Positions 18,161 through 27,317 of a stretch of 32,053 nt of DNA are shown piece after piece (the stretch's first letter is position 1; the number at the start of each line of letters is the position of its first letter). Both the position numbers and the translations under genes were made by a program. The DNA is taken from NCBI GenBank assembly GCA_029259335.1, contig JAPDIY010000004.1, positions 1-32,053 on the forward strand, given 5' to 3'. The notes under the pieces are model-generated. The model had not been told where the DNA came from. It did not search any database and saw only the letters and a program-made list of their open reading frames with translations. The DNA is from Archaeoglobi archaeon. Its GTDB lineage: Archaea; Halobacteriota; Archaeoglobi; Archaeoglobales; Archaeoglobaceae.

Positions 18161-19777
18161 CTAAGTTTCTACAAACGACGGAAGAGAGAACGCCCACTTT
18201 ACAAGTGGCGGAACGATGAGCATTAGGATTCCCGAGATTAACAGAAATATCGCACCGTAATACAAGTAAAGGTACCTGCCACCTCCCTTAACGATGTTCG
18301 CCGATAGGGTATTGGCAATTGTCAGTGAGATAATTATCCACAATGCGTACTGGTTGAGTAAGTCAACGGGTATTCCCGAGAAAATTCCGATGTTCAGTCC
18401 CTGCAGCCCACCGGGAACCTTGCTGAACACCTCTCCAGTGCTAACTCCTCCAAGTTGTGTGGCAAATAGATTTGAGATGTACTCTGAGAATATAGCAAGT
18501 ATCTGAGTTATGAACAGTATAAGGGCAACCATGGCCATATGCAGCGGAATAATTAGATTCACGAATCCAGAAGAGATTAAGTCTCTCTTAAGTCTCAACA
18601 GAACCATTTCGAGGTTCGATGAGGAGACTATCTCACCGACAACATCAGCATCACCTCCCAGATCAGTGGCATCAACAAATATTGCCGTCAGCTTGCTGAT
18701 CAAATAGCTACCGCTCTCCCCAGTGAATTTCTCCCATGACAACCTTGCGTCAAGACCCATGGCAAGTCTTCTATAAAGCTGTAAAACAAGGTCTTTTAGC
18801 TCTCCAAGGTTTTTCTGATCAATTCTGCTCAGTGCTTCAGCTACGGAAACTCCTGCTCCGGCTTTTATAGCACCGAGACTCCTTATAAATGTTGTAAATG
18901 CTTCATCCCTCTTGCTAATCTTAGTGTCATCTATCCTGCCAAGAATGCCAAGCGGGAGCATCAGCGCTCCTGCAAGAACGAATCCTATTCCCCTGAAGTC
19001 TACACCATTCTGTATGTATATATCAAGTAAGCTGGGTATGAAAGATAGTAAAACCAAGGATGCGATTGCTGGAGGAAGTAAAAGCGGTGTAAGTCGGGAT
19101 ATTATCCTCTGTTCCTTGGATTTTATTTTCCCATCATGGACTTTTTTATCCTTCGGTACGGCTTTGAATAGCATGAATACACCAAACAAGCAGATCACGA
19201 AATTCCCGAATGCTGAGCTGATTAGTGTGGAGCTAGGATCGCCAACACTGTAGATAACCACAGACAACAGTACTACTACAGAAATAAGAGAGGCTGAGAC
19301 GAGCAGAGACGTATAAGCATCACTCCATTTCCTCAAACTTTCGAGGTTCCTCTCATACTCATCCTTTCTGACAGTCTTGAAGGTCTTCCATTCCCTTTCC
19401 AGAAATTCGCTATCGGGTTCTCCAGCAGCAATTGCGTTTGCCAACCTGTTGAAAAGTTTTTTCAGTCTTTCATGTTTTATCTTCTCTGCTATCAGCTCGC
19501 AAGCGGTTGCATAATCGTAATGCCATTTTTGGGTCAGATCCTTTACTTTTCTGAAATACTTGCTCGGAGCGTATTCCTCTTTTTCCGACACCATCTCGAA
19601 GATCTTGTCTCTACTCAGGTTTGCAGTGGAGAGAGAAGCCATGTAGGTCAGCATGAATAGCAGGTCATTGTCCATTAGAAGCTCTTTACCTGAACTCCTG
19701 ATAATGTCCAGAATGTGGCCTAAAGCTGGCAATTTTCCAAATGTAATCTTTGGTATTTTCGTCGTCTTGAACTCCAT
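18161..19777 (-). CDS. flaJ: Archaellum membrane platform protein FlaJ (ArlJ)
   Basis: About 538 residues. FlaJ is the polytopic inner-membrane core on which FlaI acts to assemble and rotate the archaellum. The N-terminal ~165 residues are soluble helices. Membrane segments follow (LLVSASLISVVVLLSVVIYSV, FGNFVICLFGVFMLF, and a pair near 240-290). A T2SSF-type cytoplasmic domain comes next (ALSRIDQKNLGELKDLVLQL, GSYLISKLTAIFVDATDLGG), then C-terminal helices including LYLYYGAIFLLISGILMLIV. ATG 19777 behind GGTGGTG is preferred to the TTG at 19795, which overlaps flaI. Confidence 0.94.
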   Translation of the reverse strand: MEFKTTKIPKITFGKLPALGHILDIIRSSGKELLMDNDLLFMLTYMASLSTANLSRDKIFEMVSEKEEYAPSKYFRKVKDLTQKWHYDYATACELIAEKIKHERLKKLFNRLANAIAAGEPDSEFLEREWKTFKTVRKDEYERNLESLRKWSDAYTSLLVSASLISVVVLLSVVIYSVGDPSSTLISSAFGNFVICLFGVFMLFKAVPKDKKVHDGKIKSKEQRIISRLTPLLLPPAIASLVLLSFIPSLLDIYIQNGVDFRGIGFVLAGALMLPLGILGRIDDTKISKRDEAFTTFIRSLGAIKAGAGVSVAEALSRIDQKNLGELKDLVLQLYRRLAMGLDARLSWEKFTGESGSYLISKLTAIFVDATDLGGDADVVGEIVSSSNLEMVLLRLKRDLISSGFVNLIIPLHMAMVALILFITQILAIFSEYISNLFATQLGGVSTGEVFSKVPGGLQGLNIGIFSGIPVDLLNQYALWIIISLTIANTLSANIVKGGGRYLYLYYGAIFLLISGILMLIVPPLVKWAFSLPSFVET

Positions 19778-19791
19778 CTCTACACCACCAA

Positions 19792-21666
19792 TCAAACCTT
19801 TATATTAAGCAATCCGCTCTTGTAGATCTTGGCAATCGATCTGAAGAATTCATAGAAGTCCGTAACTCCCTGTTCGTGAAGCTTCTTCAAGATCTTCGCC
19901 CTCTTCTCAACTTCCTCGTAAATCAGCTTCTTCTTGTTTGGTGGGATTCCGAGTCTGGTCGCAATTTTCTGCTCAAGTATGTACGAGCTACCGTATCCCG
20001 TGAACACGTGAGTGTCTGTAACCGGATCCCACTGAAAAACCTCGATAAAGGACACTCCACCTTTTTGCGGGTTGTATCCAACTATTTCACTCACACTCAG
20101 AACTCTTCTGACGAGTTTTCCGTCTGGTCTTCTAACTGCGCTCTGAATAACAACGAAGTTCAGATTGTCAATAAAGGTCTTGGGAACACTTATTGGCTCA
20201 GTTGTCAACCTCTGAATGAGCTTCTCAACCGTTGCTGCGTGGAAAGTTGACATGACTGGGTGACCTGTCTGCATAGCCTGGAACGCGATGTTACCCTCAA
20301 CACCTCTGATCTCACCAACCAATATGTAGTTGGGTCTCTGCCTTAATGCAGCTTTAAGCAAATCGAACATTGTAACATCGCTCCCGCCACCCTCTCCAAG
20401 TGTCCCCCCTCTTGTACTACCTCTCGTCACCTCCCTTGTCCAGTTCTTGTGCGGAACCTGGAGTTCGGGTGTATCCTCAATGGACACGATCTTAGCCTCA
20501 GGTCGAATGAAGGCGGTAATGGCATTTAGCAAAGTCGTCTTACCACTTGCAGTTTCACCACAGATGAAACCGCTCATGCCTTCGCTGATCAGCAACCATA
20601 GATAGCCTGCGATCATGTAATCGAGAGAGCCGAATTCGATGAGTTGGAGGACGCTGAAAGGTGTTTCGTTGAACTTTCTGATCGTAAAGTTGCTCCCATT
20701 CTTGCTTATATCGTTACCAAAAACGATGTTAATTCTGCTGCCATCCGGGAGAGTTGCATCAACAATCGGATCTTTGTACGTTACGGGCTTTCCTATCCTC
20801 TCAGCCAGCCTTATTATAAACTTGTTCAGAGTCTCCTCATCCCTGAACTCAATAACACTCTTCAGTCCTTTGAAAATCTTGTGTTCGATGAATATCGGCC
20901 CGAGACCGCTACACGATATATCTTCAATGTACTTGTCCCTGATGTACGGCTCAAGAACGCCGAGACCAACCTTATCCCTTATCAGAGCATATTCTAAAGC
21001 CTTGTACTGCTCTGCCGTAACCTTAAGCTTATCTCTGAACCCATTCTTTCCGTTTTTGCTAAAAAACAGTCCGAGTTTAATCTTAGGCAGTAACTTCGCC
21101 TCTCCTTTTGTATCCTCAACAAATGATTCCTCCTCTCCATCAACAATTTCACAGACTTCTTTAAGGGCTTCTTTGAGAATCTTTTTCTTCTCTTCGTCAT
21201 CTTCAGGGTCGAAATCTATGTCCGTGATGTAGTCAACAAGCCTGATTTCAACTTCTTTTAGCAGTTCATCAACACCTGTAAGTAGAGTGGGCTCAACAGG
21301 AATATAAAAATTCCTGACATCATTTTTGTCTGGATAGACATGGATGTATATCTGCTCATCTGCGGGATATATCAGATTCGGCCTATCCAAATCTCCATGT
21401 TTTTTCCTATCCAGCTTTGGAACGAATTTGGGTATCCCAATCTTATCGAGGGGGAGAATATGGAGGTACTCCAGTAAGTGGAGGTTCTTCTCAACTTCCT
21501 TCTTCATCCTGTCCGGTAGTAATTTGTATATCCCGCAGTTGGCGAGGTTCGTATGATCGTGATCTTCCTCAAGTACCCTAGGCTTGAACGGGAAGTTAGC
21601 AACCACTCCCTGTTTCAATCCTCTTGGCTTGTAACTGAAATCTATTTTGCTGGTCTCGGTCACCAT
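19792..21666 (-). CDS. flaI: Archaellum motor/assembly ATPase FlaI (ArlI)
   Basis: 624 residues, a hexameric secretion-type ATPase that powers both archaellin assembly and rotation. The N-terminal ~230 residues are the variable FlaI domain (KPRGLKQGVVANFPFKPRV). The catalytic core has Walker A GETASGKTTLLNAI, the Asp box with IEDTPELQVPH, Walker B ILVGEIRG and the His box THVMSTFHA-type sequence (TGHPVMSTFHAATV). The ATG at 21666 follows GGGAGGGGGAGAAT. It is the largest soluble protein of the operon and directly precedes flaJ. A 77-nt spacer separates it from flaH, unusually long for this operon. Confidence 0.97.
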   Translation of the reverse strand: MVTETSKIDFSYKPRGLKQGVVANFPFKPRVLEEDHDHTNLANCGIYKLLPDRMKKEVEKNLHLLEYLHILPLDKIGIPKFVPKLDRKKHGDLDRPNLIYPADEQIYIHVYPDKNDVRNFYIPVEPTLLTGVDELLKEVEIRLVDYITDIDFDPEDDEEKKKILKEALKEVCEIVDGEEESFVEDTKGEAKLLPKIKLGLFFSKNGKNGFRDKLKVTAEQYKALEYALIRDKVGLGVLEPYIRDKYIEDISCSGLGPIFIEHKIFKGLKSVIEFRDEETLNKFIIRLAERIGKPVTYKDPIVDATLPDGSRINIVFGNDISKNGSNFTIRKFNETPFSVLQLIEFGSLDYMIAGYLWLLISEGMSGFICGETASGKTTLLNAITAFIRPEAKIVSIEDTPELQVPHKNWTREVTRGSTRGGTLGEGGGSDVTMFDLLKAALRQRPNYILVGEIRGVEGNIAFQAMQTGHPVMSTFHAATVEKLIQRLTTEPISVPKTFIDNLNFVVIQSAVRRPDGKLVRRVLSVSEIVGYNPQKGGVSFIEVFQWDPVTDTHVFTGYGSSYILEQKIATRLGIPPNKKKLIYEEVEKRAKILKKLHEQGVTDFYEFFRSIAKIYKSGLLNIKV

Positions 21667-21743
21667 ATTCTCCCCCTCCCTTGATGATTATTACAATTGT
21701 TATTACTATAGACTACTATGCAACTCTCATTTGATATACTTTT

Positions 21744-22478
21744 CTACGCCCTTGCCTCCGAAATCGGAATTATCTTCAGTCCAAATCCAGGATGGACTTC
21801 AAAGCTGACTATATTTCCTGTAGTCTTCTTTGCACCTCTTATTTTCGAAACTTCAAGCACGCTGACATACCTATCACCAACCTGCTCCTTCCTGAGGAAT
21901 AGATGACAGTCACAAGCAGATCGAATTCTGACTAGGGTGTCCTCTTTGAACGCATGCTGATGTAAGGTTATGAGAATCGTTTTGCCTGCATCACACAAGT
22001 TCTTCAGCCTCGTCAAGAATTCGAGGACGTCATCCTCTGTGGAATAAGTTGTGAACATCGTCAGCGAGTCAATTATTGCAATGTTTTCCCTAATTGTCTT
22101 TATGTGGTTTGCAACGAGGTTAAGAATGCTCCTCATCTGATCCGTGCTCCAGTCAATTCCTTCAAGATGTACTGGAAATATCCTCAGATAACCCCACGCA
22201 TAGAAATCAGACACATCGAGACTCAGAGACTCCATCTGCCTCAACAGACTTTTTATCGTGTTCTCTGTAGTGTAGTATGCAATGTTGTGCCCGCTCATCA
22301 GCCCACCATAAACGAACTGCTGACACAGCACGCTCTTCCCCGTATCATTCTCACCTTCTATGAGTGTCAGCGATCCAAGAGGTATTCCACCACCCAGCCT
22401 CTTATCTATCTCACCGTTTCCGCTTGAAAGGATATTTCTCCTCTTTTCTTCCTCAAGATCCGCCAAACTCTCAACCAT
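21744..22478 (-). CDS. flaH: Archaellum motor protein FlaH (ArlH), KaiC-like ATPase
   Basis: 244 residues with a RecA/KaiC fold. Walker A is GENDTGKSVLCQQF and the Walker B strand is ENIAIIDSLTMF. FlaH binds ATP, interacts with FlaI and forms a ring within the motor; it is not thought to hydrolyse ATP strongly. The start context (MVESLADLEEEKRRNILSSG) leads straight into the core GEIDKRLGGGIPLGSLTLIE. The gene lies 12 nt after flaF behind a GGAGG site. Length is typical. Confidence 0.95.
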   Translation of the reverse strand: MVESLADLEEEKRRNILSSGNGEIDKRLGGGIPLGSLTLIEGENDTGKSVLCQQFVYGGLMSGHNIAYYTTENTIKSLLRQMESLSLDVSDFYAWGYLRIFPVHLEGIDWSTDQMRSILNLVANHIKTIRENIAIIDSLTMFTTYSTEDDVLEFLTRLKNLCDAGKTILITLHQHAFKEDTLVRIRSACDCHLFLRKEQVGDRYVSVLEVSKIRGAKKTTGNIVSFEVHPGFGLKIIPISEARA

Positions 22479-22490
22479 CTAAACCACCTC

Positions 22491-22973
22491 CTACGGAATT
22501 CTGAAATCGTAACTATCGCAAACCGCATTAGGAGTGCAGAGGAGCAGAACGTAGCTCCCATTTGCGAGCGGCTGCGTTAGGGGCGAATCCAGTTTTGCAA
22601 GTTCGTGTGGGTCGAAAATGCCGGGGTTTATCAGTTCGTTAACGATTGTATAGCTCGTCGAGTTCAGGTAAAACGCTACCATGTCTCCGCTGTCAGTTTT
22701 GCCATACAGAATCGTATCGAACTCTGTGAAGTCGGGATATCTTTCAGCACCCGTATTCTTGAAATACGCTGTTATCGTGTTTGTAGAGTTGTCATACGTA
22801 ACGTTGATAATTGTTACATCGCTCCGCAGCTTTTTCACAGCCATCTGCACAGCTTCTTTATAGCTCTCAATTGAATACTCTGCTATCATAGTACTGCCAG
22901 CAAGGAAAGTATAAGCGACTGCCACGATGATTGCTGTGACCATTATCGCCGCCACCACTGTATCGAAGCCCAT
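22491..22973 (-). CDS. flaF: Archaellum stator-type protein FlaF (ArlF)
   Basis: About 160 residues. The N-terminus MGFDTVVAAIMVTAIIVAVAY is an uncleaved membrane helix like that of archaellins, and the remainder is an extracellular beta-sandwich (VTIINVTYDNSTNTITAYFKNTG). In Sulfolobus FlaF binds the S-layer and serves as part of the stator. The MGF start is the FlaF hallmark, so I assign FlaF here and FlaG to the gene before it. GTG 22985 and ATG 22979 are alternative starts. The C-terminal region has the cysteine loop CTPNAVC, resembling CTPGTNC in FlaB1. Confidence 0.8.
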   Translation of the reverse strand: MGFDTVVAAIMVTAIIVAVAYTFLAGSTMIAEYSIESYKEAVQMAVKKLRSDVTIINVTYDNSTNTITAYFKNTGAERYPDFTEFDTILYGKTDSGDMVAFYLNSTSYTIVNELINPGIFDPHELAKLDSPLTQPLANGSYVLLLCTPNAVCDSYDFRIP

Positions 22974-22978
22974 GAACA

Positions 22979-23467
22979 TCACCACGAGAAGTAATCACTT
23001 GCCTTTACACCGTTATACAGCACAAACGTCAGCAAATACTCGTCCTGTGGCATCTGAGTGGCCTCAATGTTCTCTACAGCAAACTTCAGCGTTTCCCCTT
23101 TCTCCCAGTAGTTGTCCCCGTCACCGTTCTCTATGGTAAACGTTACTTCAGGGTCCGAAGGTGTGAAATGCAGATACGCCGAATTTGATGTGAAGAATAT
23201 GTCGCTCATCCTTATTAGATCAGTGTCCAGCCGCGTACTTCCTGTATTCTTTACCCAGAAGTAGACGTTGACTGTAGTCGCATCGTAAGTGACTTTGATG
23301 AAGATTATTTCCATATCGGTCTCAACTTTTTCGTTTAGGTTTCCAGAAACCGAAGAGTAAGAGTGAGCGAGATCTTTAACTGTGGGCAAAATAACCATAA
23401 TAGCCGCAGAGACGGCTACTATTGTGGCTATCATCAATATTGATGTTGATATCACCTCCCTTGCCAT
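22979..23467 (-). CDS. flaG: Archaellum stator-type protein FlaG (ArlG)
   Basis: 162 residues. The N-terminal helix (MAREVISTSILMIATIVAVSAAIMVI) has no FlaK-type cleavage site, and the rest is a beta-rich extracellular domain (MEIIFIKVTYDATTVNVYFWVKNTGSTRLD). FlaG is reported to assemble with FlaF as part of the stator at the S-layer. The MA.EV start and the YFWVKNTGS block fit FlaG better than FlaF. The order G-F-H-I-J is that of Sulfolobales rather than the F-G-H order of methanogens and haloarchaea. The flaF ATG lies 5 nt after its stop. Confidence 0.8.
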   Translation of the reverse strand: MAREVISTSILMIATIVAVSAAIMVILPTVKDLAHSYSSVSGNLNEKVETDMEIIFIKVTYDATTVNVYFWVKNTGSTRLDTDLIRMSDIFFTSNSAYLHFTPSDPEVTFTIENGDGDNYWEKGETLKFAVENIEATQMPQDEYLLTFVLYNGVKASDYFSW

Positions 23468-23499
23468 TGTTATACCTCAACGCAGCCGCTCTCACAGCC

Positions 23500-24285
23500 T
23501 CACAGCCTCTTTTCGAGTATCAAGTTCAGCAGCTTGGAATCCATGCTCGTGTCCTGTGGGTTCATGAGCTTGTGCAGTCTGTAGAGTTCGAGCAGCATGT
23601 CCTCAAAGCCATCGTTCAGTGCTATCAGCTCTGCCAGCTTTGCGACAAAATCCTTGGCTTCCTCAGTTATGTATCCCGCAGCCTCAAACACTTCCAGCAT
23701 TATCTTCAGTGAGTCAATGCTGTATTTCTCAAGCATACCCTTAACCCACTCCATTAGATTGAACAGCGTAACAATGTCGTATTTAGTGAACATTTCTGGT
23801 TTCTGCCACCTCTCTTCGACTCCGGGCTTGGGTTCTGCCCTCTCCTTTCTTTCTATCTCATAAACCCCAACCTGAGGCTGCAAGCTATCACCCTCTTCTT
23901 TCGGCATCACCTCCCCAATACTTTCTTCACATCTGGCAACCTCATCTTCGGGAACATCCTCCAAACTTTCTTCCTCTTCCTTCTCCTCACCCTCTCCCTC
24001 TTCCTCCAAACTTTTCTCAGGCTCGGGGATCGCAGCAGGAATAACCTGTATCTGCGGCTGGGGTTGTTGCATCGTTGACAGTGCTCCTTCAGCAAGATTT
24101 TGCAAATTCTGGAACGGATTTTCGAGGTTGTTAAGCGTCTCCCTCAGATCCAACAGCAATCTCTTTACAGATCCTTTCAAAACGTCAAGTTCTTTCTCCA
24201 GCTTGTCGATTCTGCTCTCCGGGGTGTCAGCTTCAGCGCTCGCAAGAATCTCATCAATCGCTGCCTGATCAACAGTGTCCTGCAT
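23500..24285 (-). CDS. Archaellum accessory protein FlaD/E (ArlD/E)
   Basis: 261 residues, cytoplasmic. The N-terminal ~60 residues are a coiled coil (SRIDKLEKELDVLKGSVKRLL) of FlaC/D type. An extended acidic, Pro-rich linker follows (EEEGEGEEKEEEESLEDVPED). The C-terminal ~100 residues form the helical FlaD/E domain (YDIVTLFNLMEWVKGMLEKY, EVFEAAGYITEEAKDFVAKL). In euryarchaea FlaC/D/E form the cytosolic ring below the motor and receive CheF input, so this is the likely docking point for the che operon next door. No separate flaC gene is seen; this single gene may do the job of all three. A clear AAAGGTGATAGA site precedes the ATG. Confidence 0.88.
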   Translation of the reverse strand: MQDTVDQAAIDEILASAEADTPESRIDKLEKELDVLKGSVKRLLLDLRETLNNLENPFQNLQNLAEGALSTMQQPQPQIQVIPAAIPEPEKSLEEEGEGEEKEEEESLEDVPEDEVARCEESIGEVMPKEEGDSLQPQVGVYEIERKERAEPKPGVEERWQKPEMFTKYDIVTLFNLMEWVKGMLEKYSIDSLKIMLEVFEAAGYITEEAKDFVAKLAELIALNDGFEDMLLELYRLHKLMNPQDTSMDSKLLNLILEKRL

Positions 24286-24323
24286 TCTATCACCTTTAAA
24301 AAATTTAAAAAATTGTTAAAAAT

Positions 24324-24932
24324 TTACTTGAGCAATACCATCACATCGTCGATGCTTGGCGGAGCCTTGAGCTCGATCGGGTAGCTTGCACCGACTGGTG
24401 GCTTGACCTCAATTATGAAGTCATCGTTGGGATCGATGCTGAATCCGGCATCTTTCAGATAGACTGTGACCTCAGCTTTCTCAAACTCTTCGAGATAGTT
24501 GTCCGGATTGCTACCCTGCAGACTATAAACCCAGTTGACGTAGTACTCAGTGGCCTTATTAAGACCTGTAGTATTCTTCTCATACGTTAGTTCCTTGTAA
24601 GATCCATCTGCCGGAACAAGCACTGTAATTATTGTCTTGTTCAGGTCAATTGGCTGTCCACCAGCGGCAAGCTGGAGCGTAAAGGTAACATTCTCGATCT
24701 GGTTCGAGCTTGTATCTCCAGTAGCAACAATGCTGCCAACAAGCTCCATGCTGCTCGTCGCCTGCTTGACACCAGTGTGCACAGTCTCCTGACCCTTCTG
24801 GGTGGCGAAGAAACCGGCGCCGAGCAGCACGTAGCTGAACACTGCCGCAACTGTAACGAACGATATCAGCACGATCGCAGCTTCAAGGCCTGTGAAACCT
24901 TTCATATCCTTACCAAATCTTGGCCACTTCAT
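24324..24932 (-). CDS. flaB2: Archaellin FlaB2 (filament subunit)
   Basis: About 202 residues. A 12-residue basic leader ending MKG is followed by FTGLEAAIVLISFVTVAAVF, the class III (prepilin-type) signal cut by FlaK/PibD after the glycine. The hydrophobic helix forms the filament core and the rest is the outer beta domain. Sequons for N-glycosylation include NVT, NKT and NTT. There are no cysteines. ATG 24932 follows GAGGTGA and is preferred to GTG 24941. It lies 10 nt after flaB1 and 38 nt before flaD/E; readthrough into the motor genes is expected to be partial. Confidence 0.95.
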   Translation of the reverse strand: MKWPRFGKDMKGFTGLEAAIVLISFVTVAAVFSYVLLGAGFFATQKGQETVHTGVKQATSSMELVGSIVATGDTSSNQIENVTFTLQLAAGGQPIDLNKTIITVLVPADGSYKELTYEKNTTGLNKATEYYVNWVYSLQGSNPDNYLEEFEKAEVTVYLKDAGFSIDPNDDFIIEVKPPVGASYPIELKAPPSIDDVMVLLK

Positions 24933-24942
24933 GGGCATCACC

Positions 24943-25560
24943 TCAGACGTATGTCAGATTCGTAAAGCTTGGCGGCAGCGTCTTGGTTATTGCTAGTGGA
25001 GCACCGATTGGTGGTCTAACTTCAATTGTTATGACATCGTTCGGACTCATGTTGCCTATACCCGACCACGCTGAATTTGTCACGTCGATAACGATTTTGT
25101 ACTTCTCGTTTGGCTCAACCACATTGTCTCCATCCCCAATCGTGTTCACATACCACCACGGGCAGTTAGTTCCAGGTGTACAGGACGTATTGTAGAACAG
25201 CTGCTTGTATCCTTCATCTGTAGTTATTGCTATCGACGTCTTGTTGAGGTCCACTGGAGAGCCGCCGGCAGTCTGCGTCACGTAGAAGTACACCATACCT
25301 ACCTGGCCGTTTGAACCCGTTGAACCACCTGCGGCAGTACTACAATTCAAATAGATGTACTGCCCATCCAGCGTCAGGCTGCTCGAAGCCTGCTTTACAC
25401 CAGTATCAACGACTTTCTTTGACTTCTGTGTGGTGTAGAAACCTGCTCCGAGCATGACGTAGCTGAAAACCGCTGCGACCACTACGAACGCTATCAACAC
25501 TATCGCCGCTTCAAGCCCTGTAAATCCCTTCTCATTTTTCAAAATTTTCCCTCTCCTCAT
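24943..25560 (-). CDS. flaB1: Archaellin FlaB1 (major filament subunit candidate)
   Basis: 205 residues. The leader MRRGKILKNEKG precedes FTGLEAAIVLIAFVVVAAVF, giving a FlaK cleavage site after Gly12. The C-terminal two-thirds is the surface beta domain. Sequons NCS, NKT, NTS, NMS and NLT suggest N-glycosylation. It has three cysteines, unusual for an archaellin, two of them in CTPGTNC. As the first gene behind a strong promoter it is likely the abundant filament subunit. GAGAGGTGATGGG precedes the ATG. The N-terminal half is close to FlaB2, so the pair arose by duplication. Confidence 0.96.
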   Translation of the reverse strand: MRRGKILKNEKGFTGLEAAIVLIAFVVVAAVFSYVMLGAGFYTTQKSKKVVDTGVKQASSSLTLDGQYIYLNCSTAAGGSTGSNGQVGMVYFYVTQTAGGSPVDLNKTSIAITTDEGYKQLFYNTSCTPGTNCPWWYVNTIGDGDNVVEPNEKYKIVIDVTNSAWSGIGNMSPNDVITIEVRPPIGAPLAITKTLPPSFTNLTYV

Positions 25561-25602
25561 CCCATCACCTCTCGCGTATCCTCAAAAAACCTGATAAATA
25601 GA

Positions 25603-25674
25603 CAATATATAAACATTTTCCTATATGTTGAAATTTCTTTTTTCTAAGTTGAAATTTCCTTTATGTAATTTCAA
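25603..25674 (-). promoter_or_regulatory. Archaellum operon promoter with tandem TTGAAATTTC elements
   Basis: On the minus strand TTTATATATTG (25613-25603) is a strong TATA box about 45-50 nt before the flaB1 ATG. Upstream on the plus strand GTTGAAATTTC occurs at 25627-25637 and 25648-25658, exactly 21 bp apart (two helical turns), followed by ATGTAATTTCA (25663-25673). The minus strand there reads TACATA, the sequence reported for EarA binding in Methanococcus. Tandem activator sites are the inference. Confidence 0.65.
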
Positions 25675-25689
25675 AAAAGCAATAAAGCT

Positions 25690-26286
<597 letters not shown>

Positions 26287-26314
26287 TCAAAGTCCTTCGT
26301 AGATTTTAAGAAAG

Positions 26315-26890
26315 TTACCAATTCAGAAGGAAGTAAAGCAGGTAGAGCAGAACTAGAACGCCAGCAACTCTCTTTACAGTCGTAAAATTGGACACAACGA
26401 TCCTCTCACCCAGTTTAAAAACAAAAGAGATAGCCAAGGCCATGCCGAGTCCGTAGAAGAGCATGATGTACGGATTCTCAGAGATCAATGTCTGTGATAT
26501 TGCTATGCCCGCGAATGGAACTATGCACGGCAGCCAGATAAATGCCAGAAGGAATCCGAAGACAAAGGAGGGAACCGTTGAGAGGTCTCTTGAAAACTTA
26601 GACGTAAGGACAGAGAGAACAGAGGACAAACGAAGTTCGAGCTTTTCAGACAGCAATGAAAGGGCGAAGATTAGCATGAAAGAGTAGGCAACAACTTTTA
26701 CAGCCGAAATGGAAACTAATGAGACGACAAATCCTGCGACGAACATGCTGACTGTTAAACCCAGAACTATAAGCGCAGCATTCAGAGCTTTACCACGTGA
26801 ACCTGCAAATATGAGTGGTATGACGGGAAGTATGCATGGAGAAAATACGGAGATGATACCGAGGGCAAAGGCCATCAGGATTTCGAGCAT
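26315..26890 (-). CDS. CcdA/DsbD-type thiol-disulfide transport membrane protein
   Basis: About 191 residues with six membrane helices. The two family signatures are SPCILPVIPLIFAG in helix 1 and FIWLPCIVPFAGIAIS in helix 4, each holding the cysteine that carries electrons across the membrane to periplasmic-side thioredoxin-like or cytochrome c maturation partners. The track start at 26944 adds 18 polar residues and overlaps the upstream gene; ATG 26890 begins at the normal CcdA N-terminus (MLEILMAFALGIISVFSP), so I prefer it. There is no thioredoxin-like gene beside it in this window. Confidence 0.85.
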   Translation of the reverse strand: MLEILMAFALGIISVFSPCILPVIPLIFAGSRGKALNAALIVLGLTVSMFVAGFVVSLVSISAVKVVAYSFMLIFALSLLSEKLELRLSSVLSVLTSKFSRDLSTVPSFVFGFLLAFIWLPCIVPFAGIAISQTLISENPYIMLFYGLGMALAISFVFKLGERIVVSNFTTVKRVAGVLVLLYLLYFLLNW

Positions 26891-26921
26891 AAAAATTTGA
26901 AAAAAGAAACAAATTTGAAAT

Positions 26922-27278
26922 TTACCTTCTGTAAACTTCCCCAATATCGAGTTCTATTTTCTCACTTATCAGATCTACTACCTCACCAATAACCGCAAGC
27001 AACCTGTTGTATGACTCTATGAACCTGACAACACTCTCTCTCGCATTCAACTTTGACTGTAACTCGGTCAGCTCACTAAGCAAATCCTGATCGTACTCGC
27101 CAGAAAGCTGCTTCGTCACAAAATCCTGCTGCTTCTGCTGAAACTCCACAAGCAACTCCTGAGCAACATCGTCCTCCTTAAGCAGCTTCTCCATTTCAAC
27201 AAACTCCTTATACTCTCCAAGCCCTCTAATACTTTCCGCTAGCTCAATGGCTTTAGATTTTATTCCTTCATCCAACAT
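26922..27278 (-). CDS. YlbF/YmcA-family (DUF964) small helical protein
   Basis: 118 residues, almost entirely helical. The pattern IRGLGEYKEFVEMEKLLKEDDVAQELLVEFQQKQQDF matches the YlbF/YmcA fold, and VVRFIESYNRLLAVIGEVVDLISEKI is the second conserved helix pair. In Bacillus relatives form the Y-complex that affects RNase Y and competence; the archaeal role is unknown. A TATA-like TTAATATATTG and an AAAAAAGGTGGTTTG site precede the ATG. It is probably co-transcribed with the CcdA-like gene and trmY. Confidence 0.75.
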   Translation of the reverse strand: MLDEGIKSKAIELAESIRGLGEYKEFVEMEKLLKEDDVAQELLVEFQQKQQDFVTKQLSGEYDQDLLSELTELQSKLNARESVVRFIESYNRLLAVIGEVVDLISEKIELDIGEVYRR

Positions 27279-27317
27279 TCAAACCACCTTTTTTAATTTC
27301 AAACACTCTTTTACACA

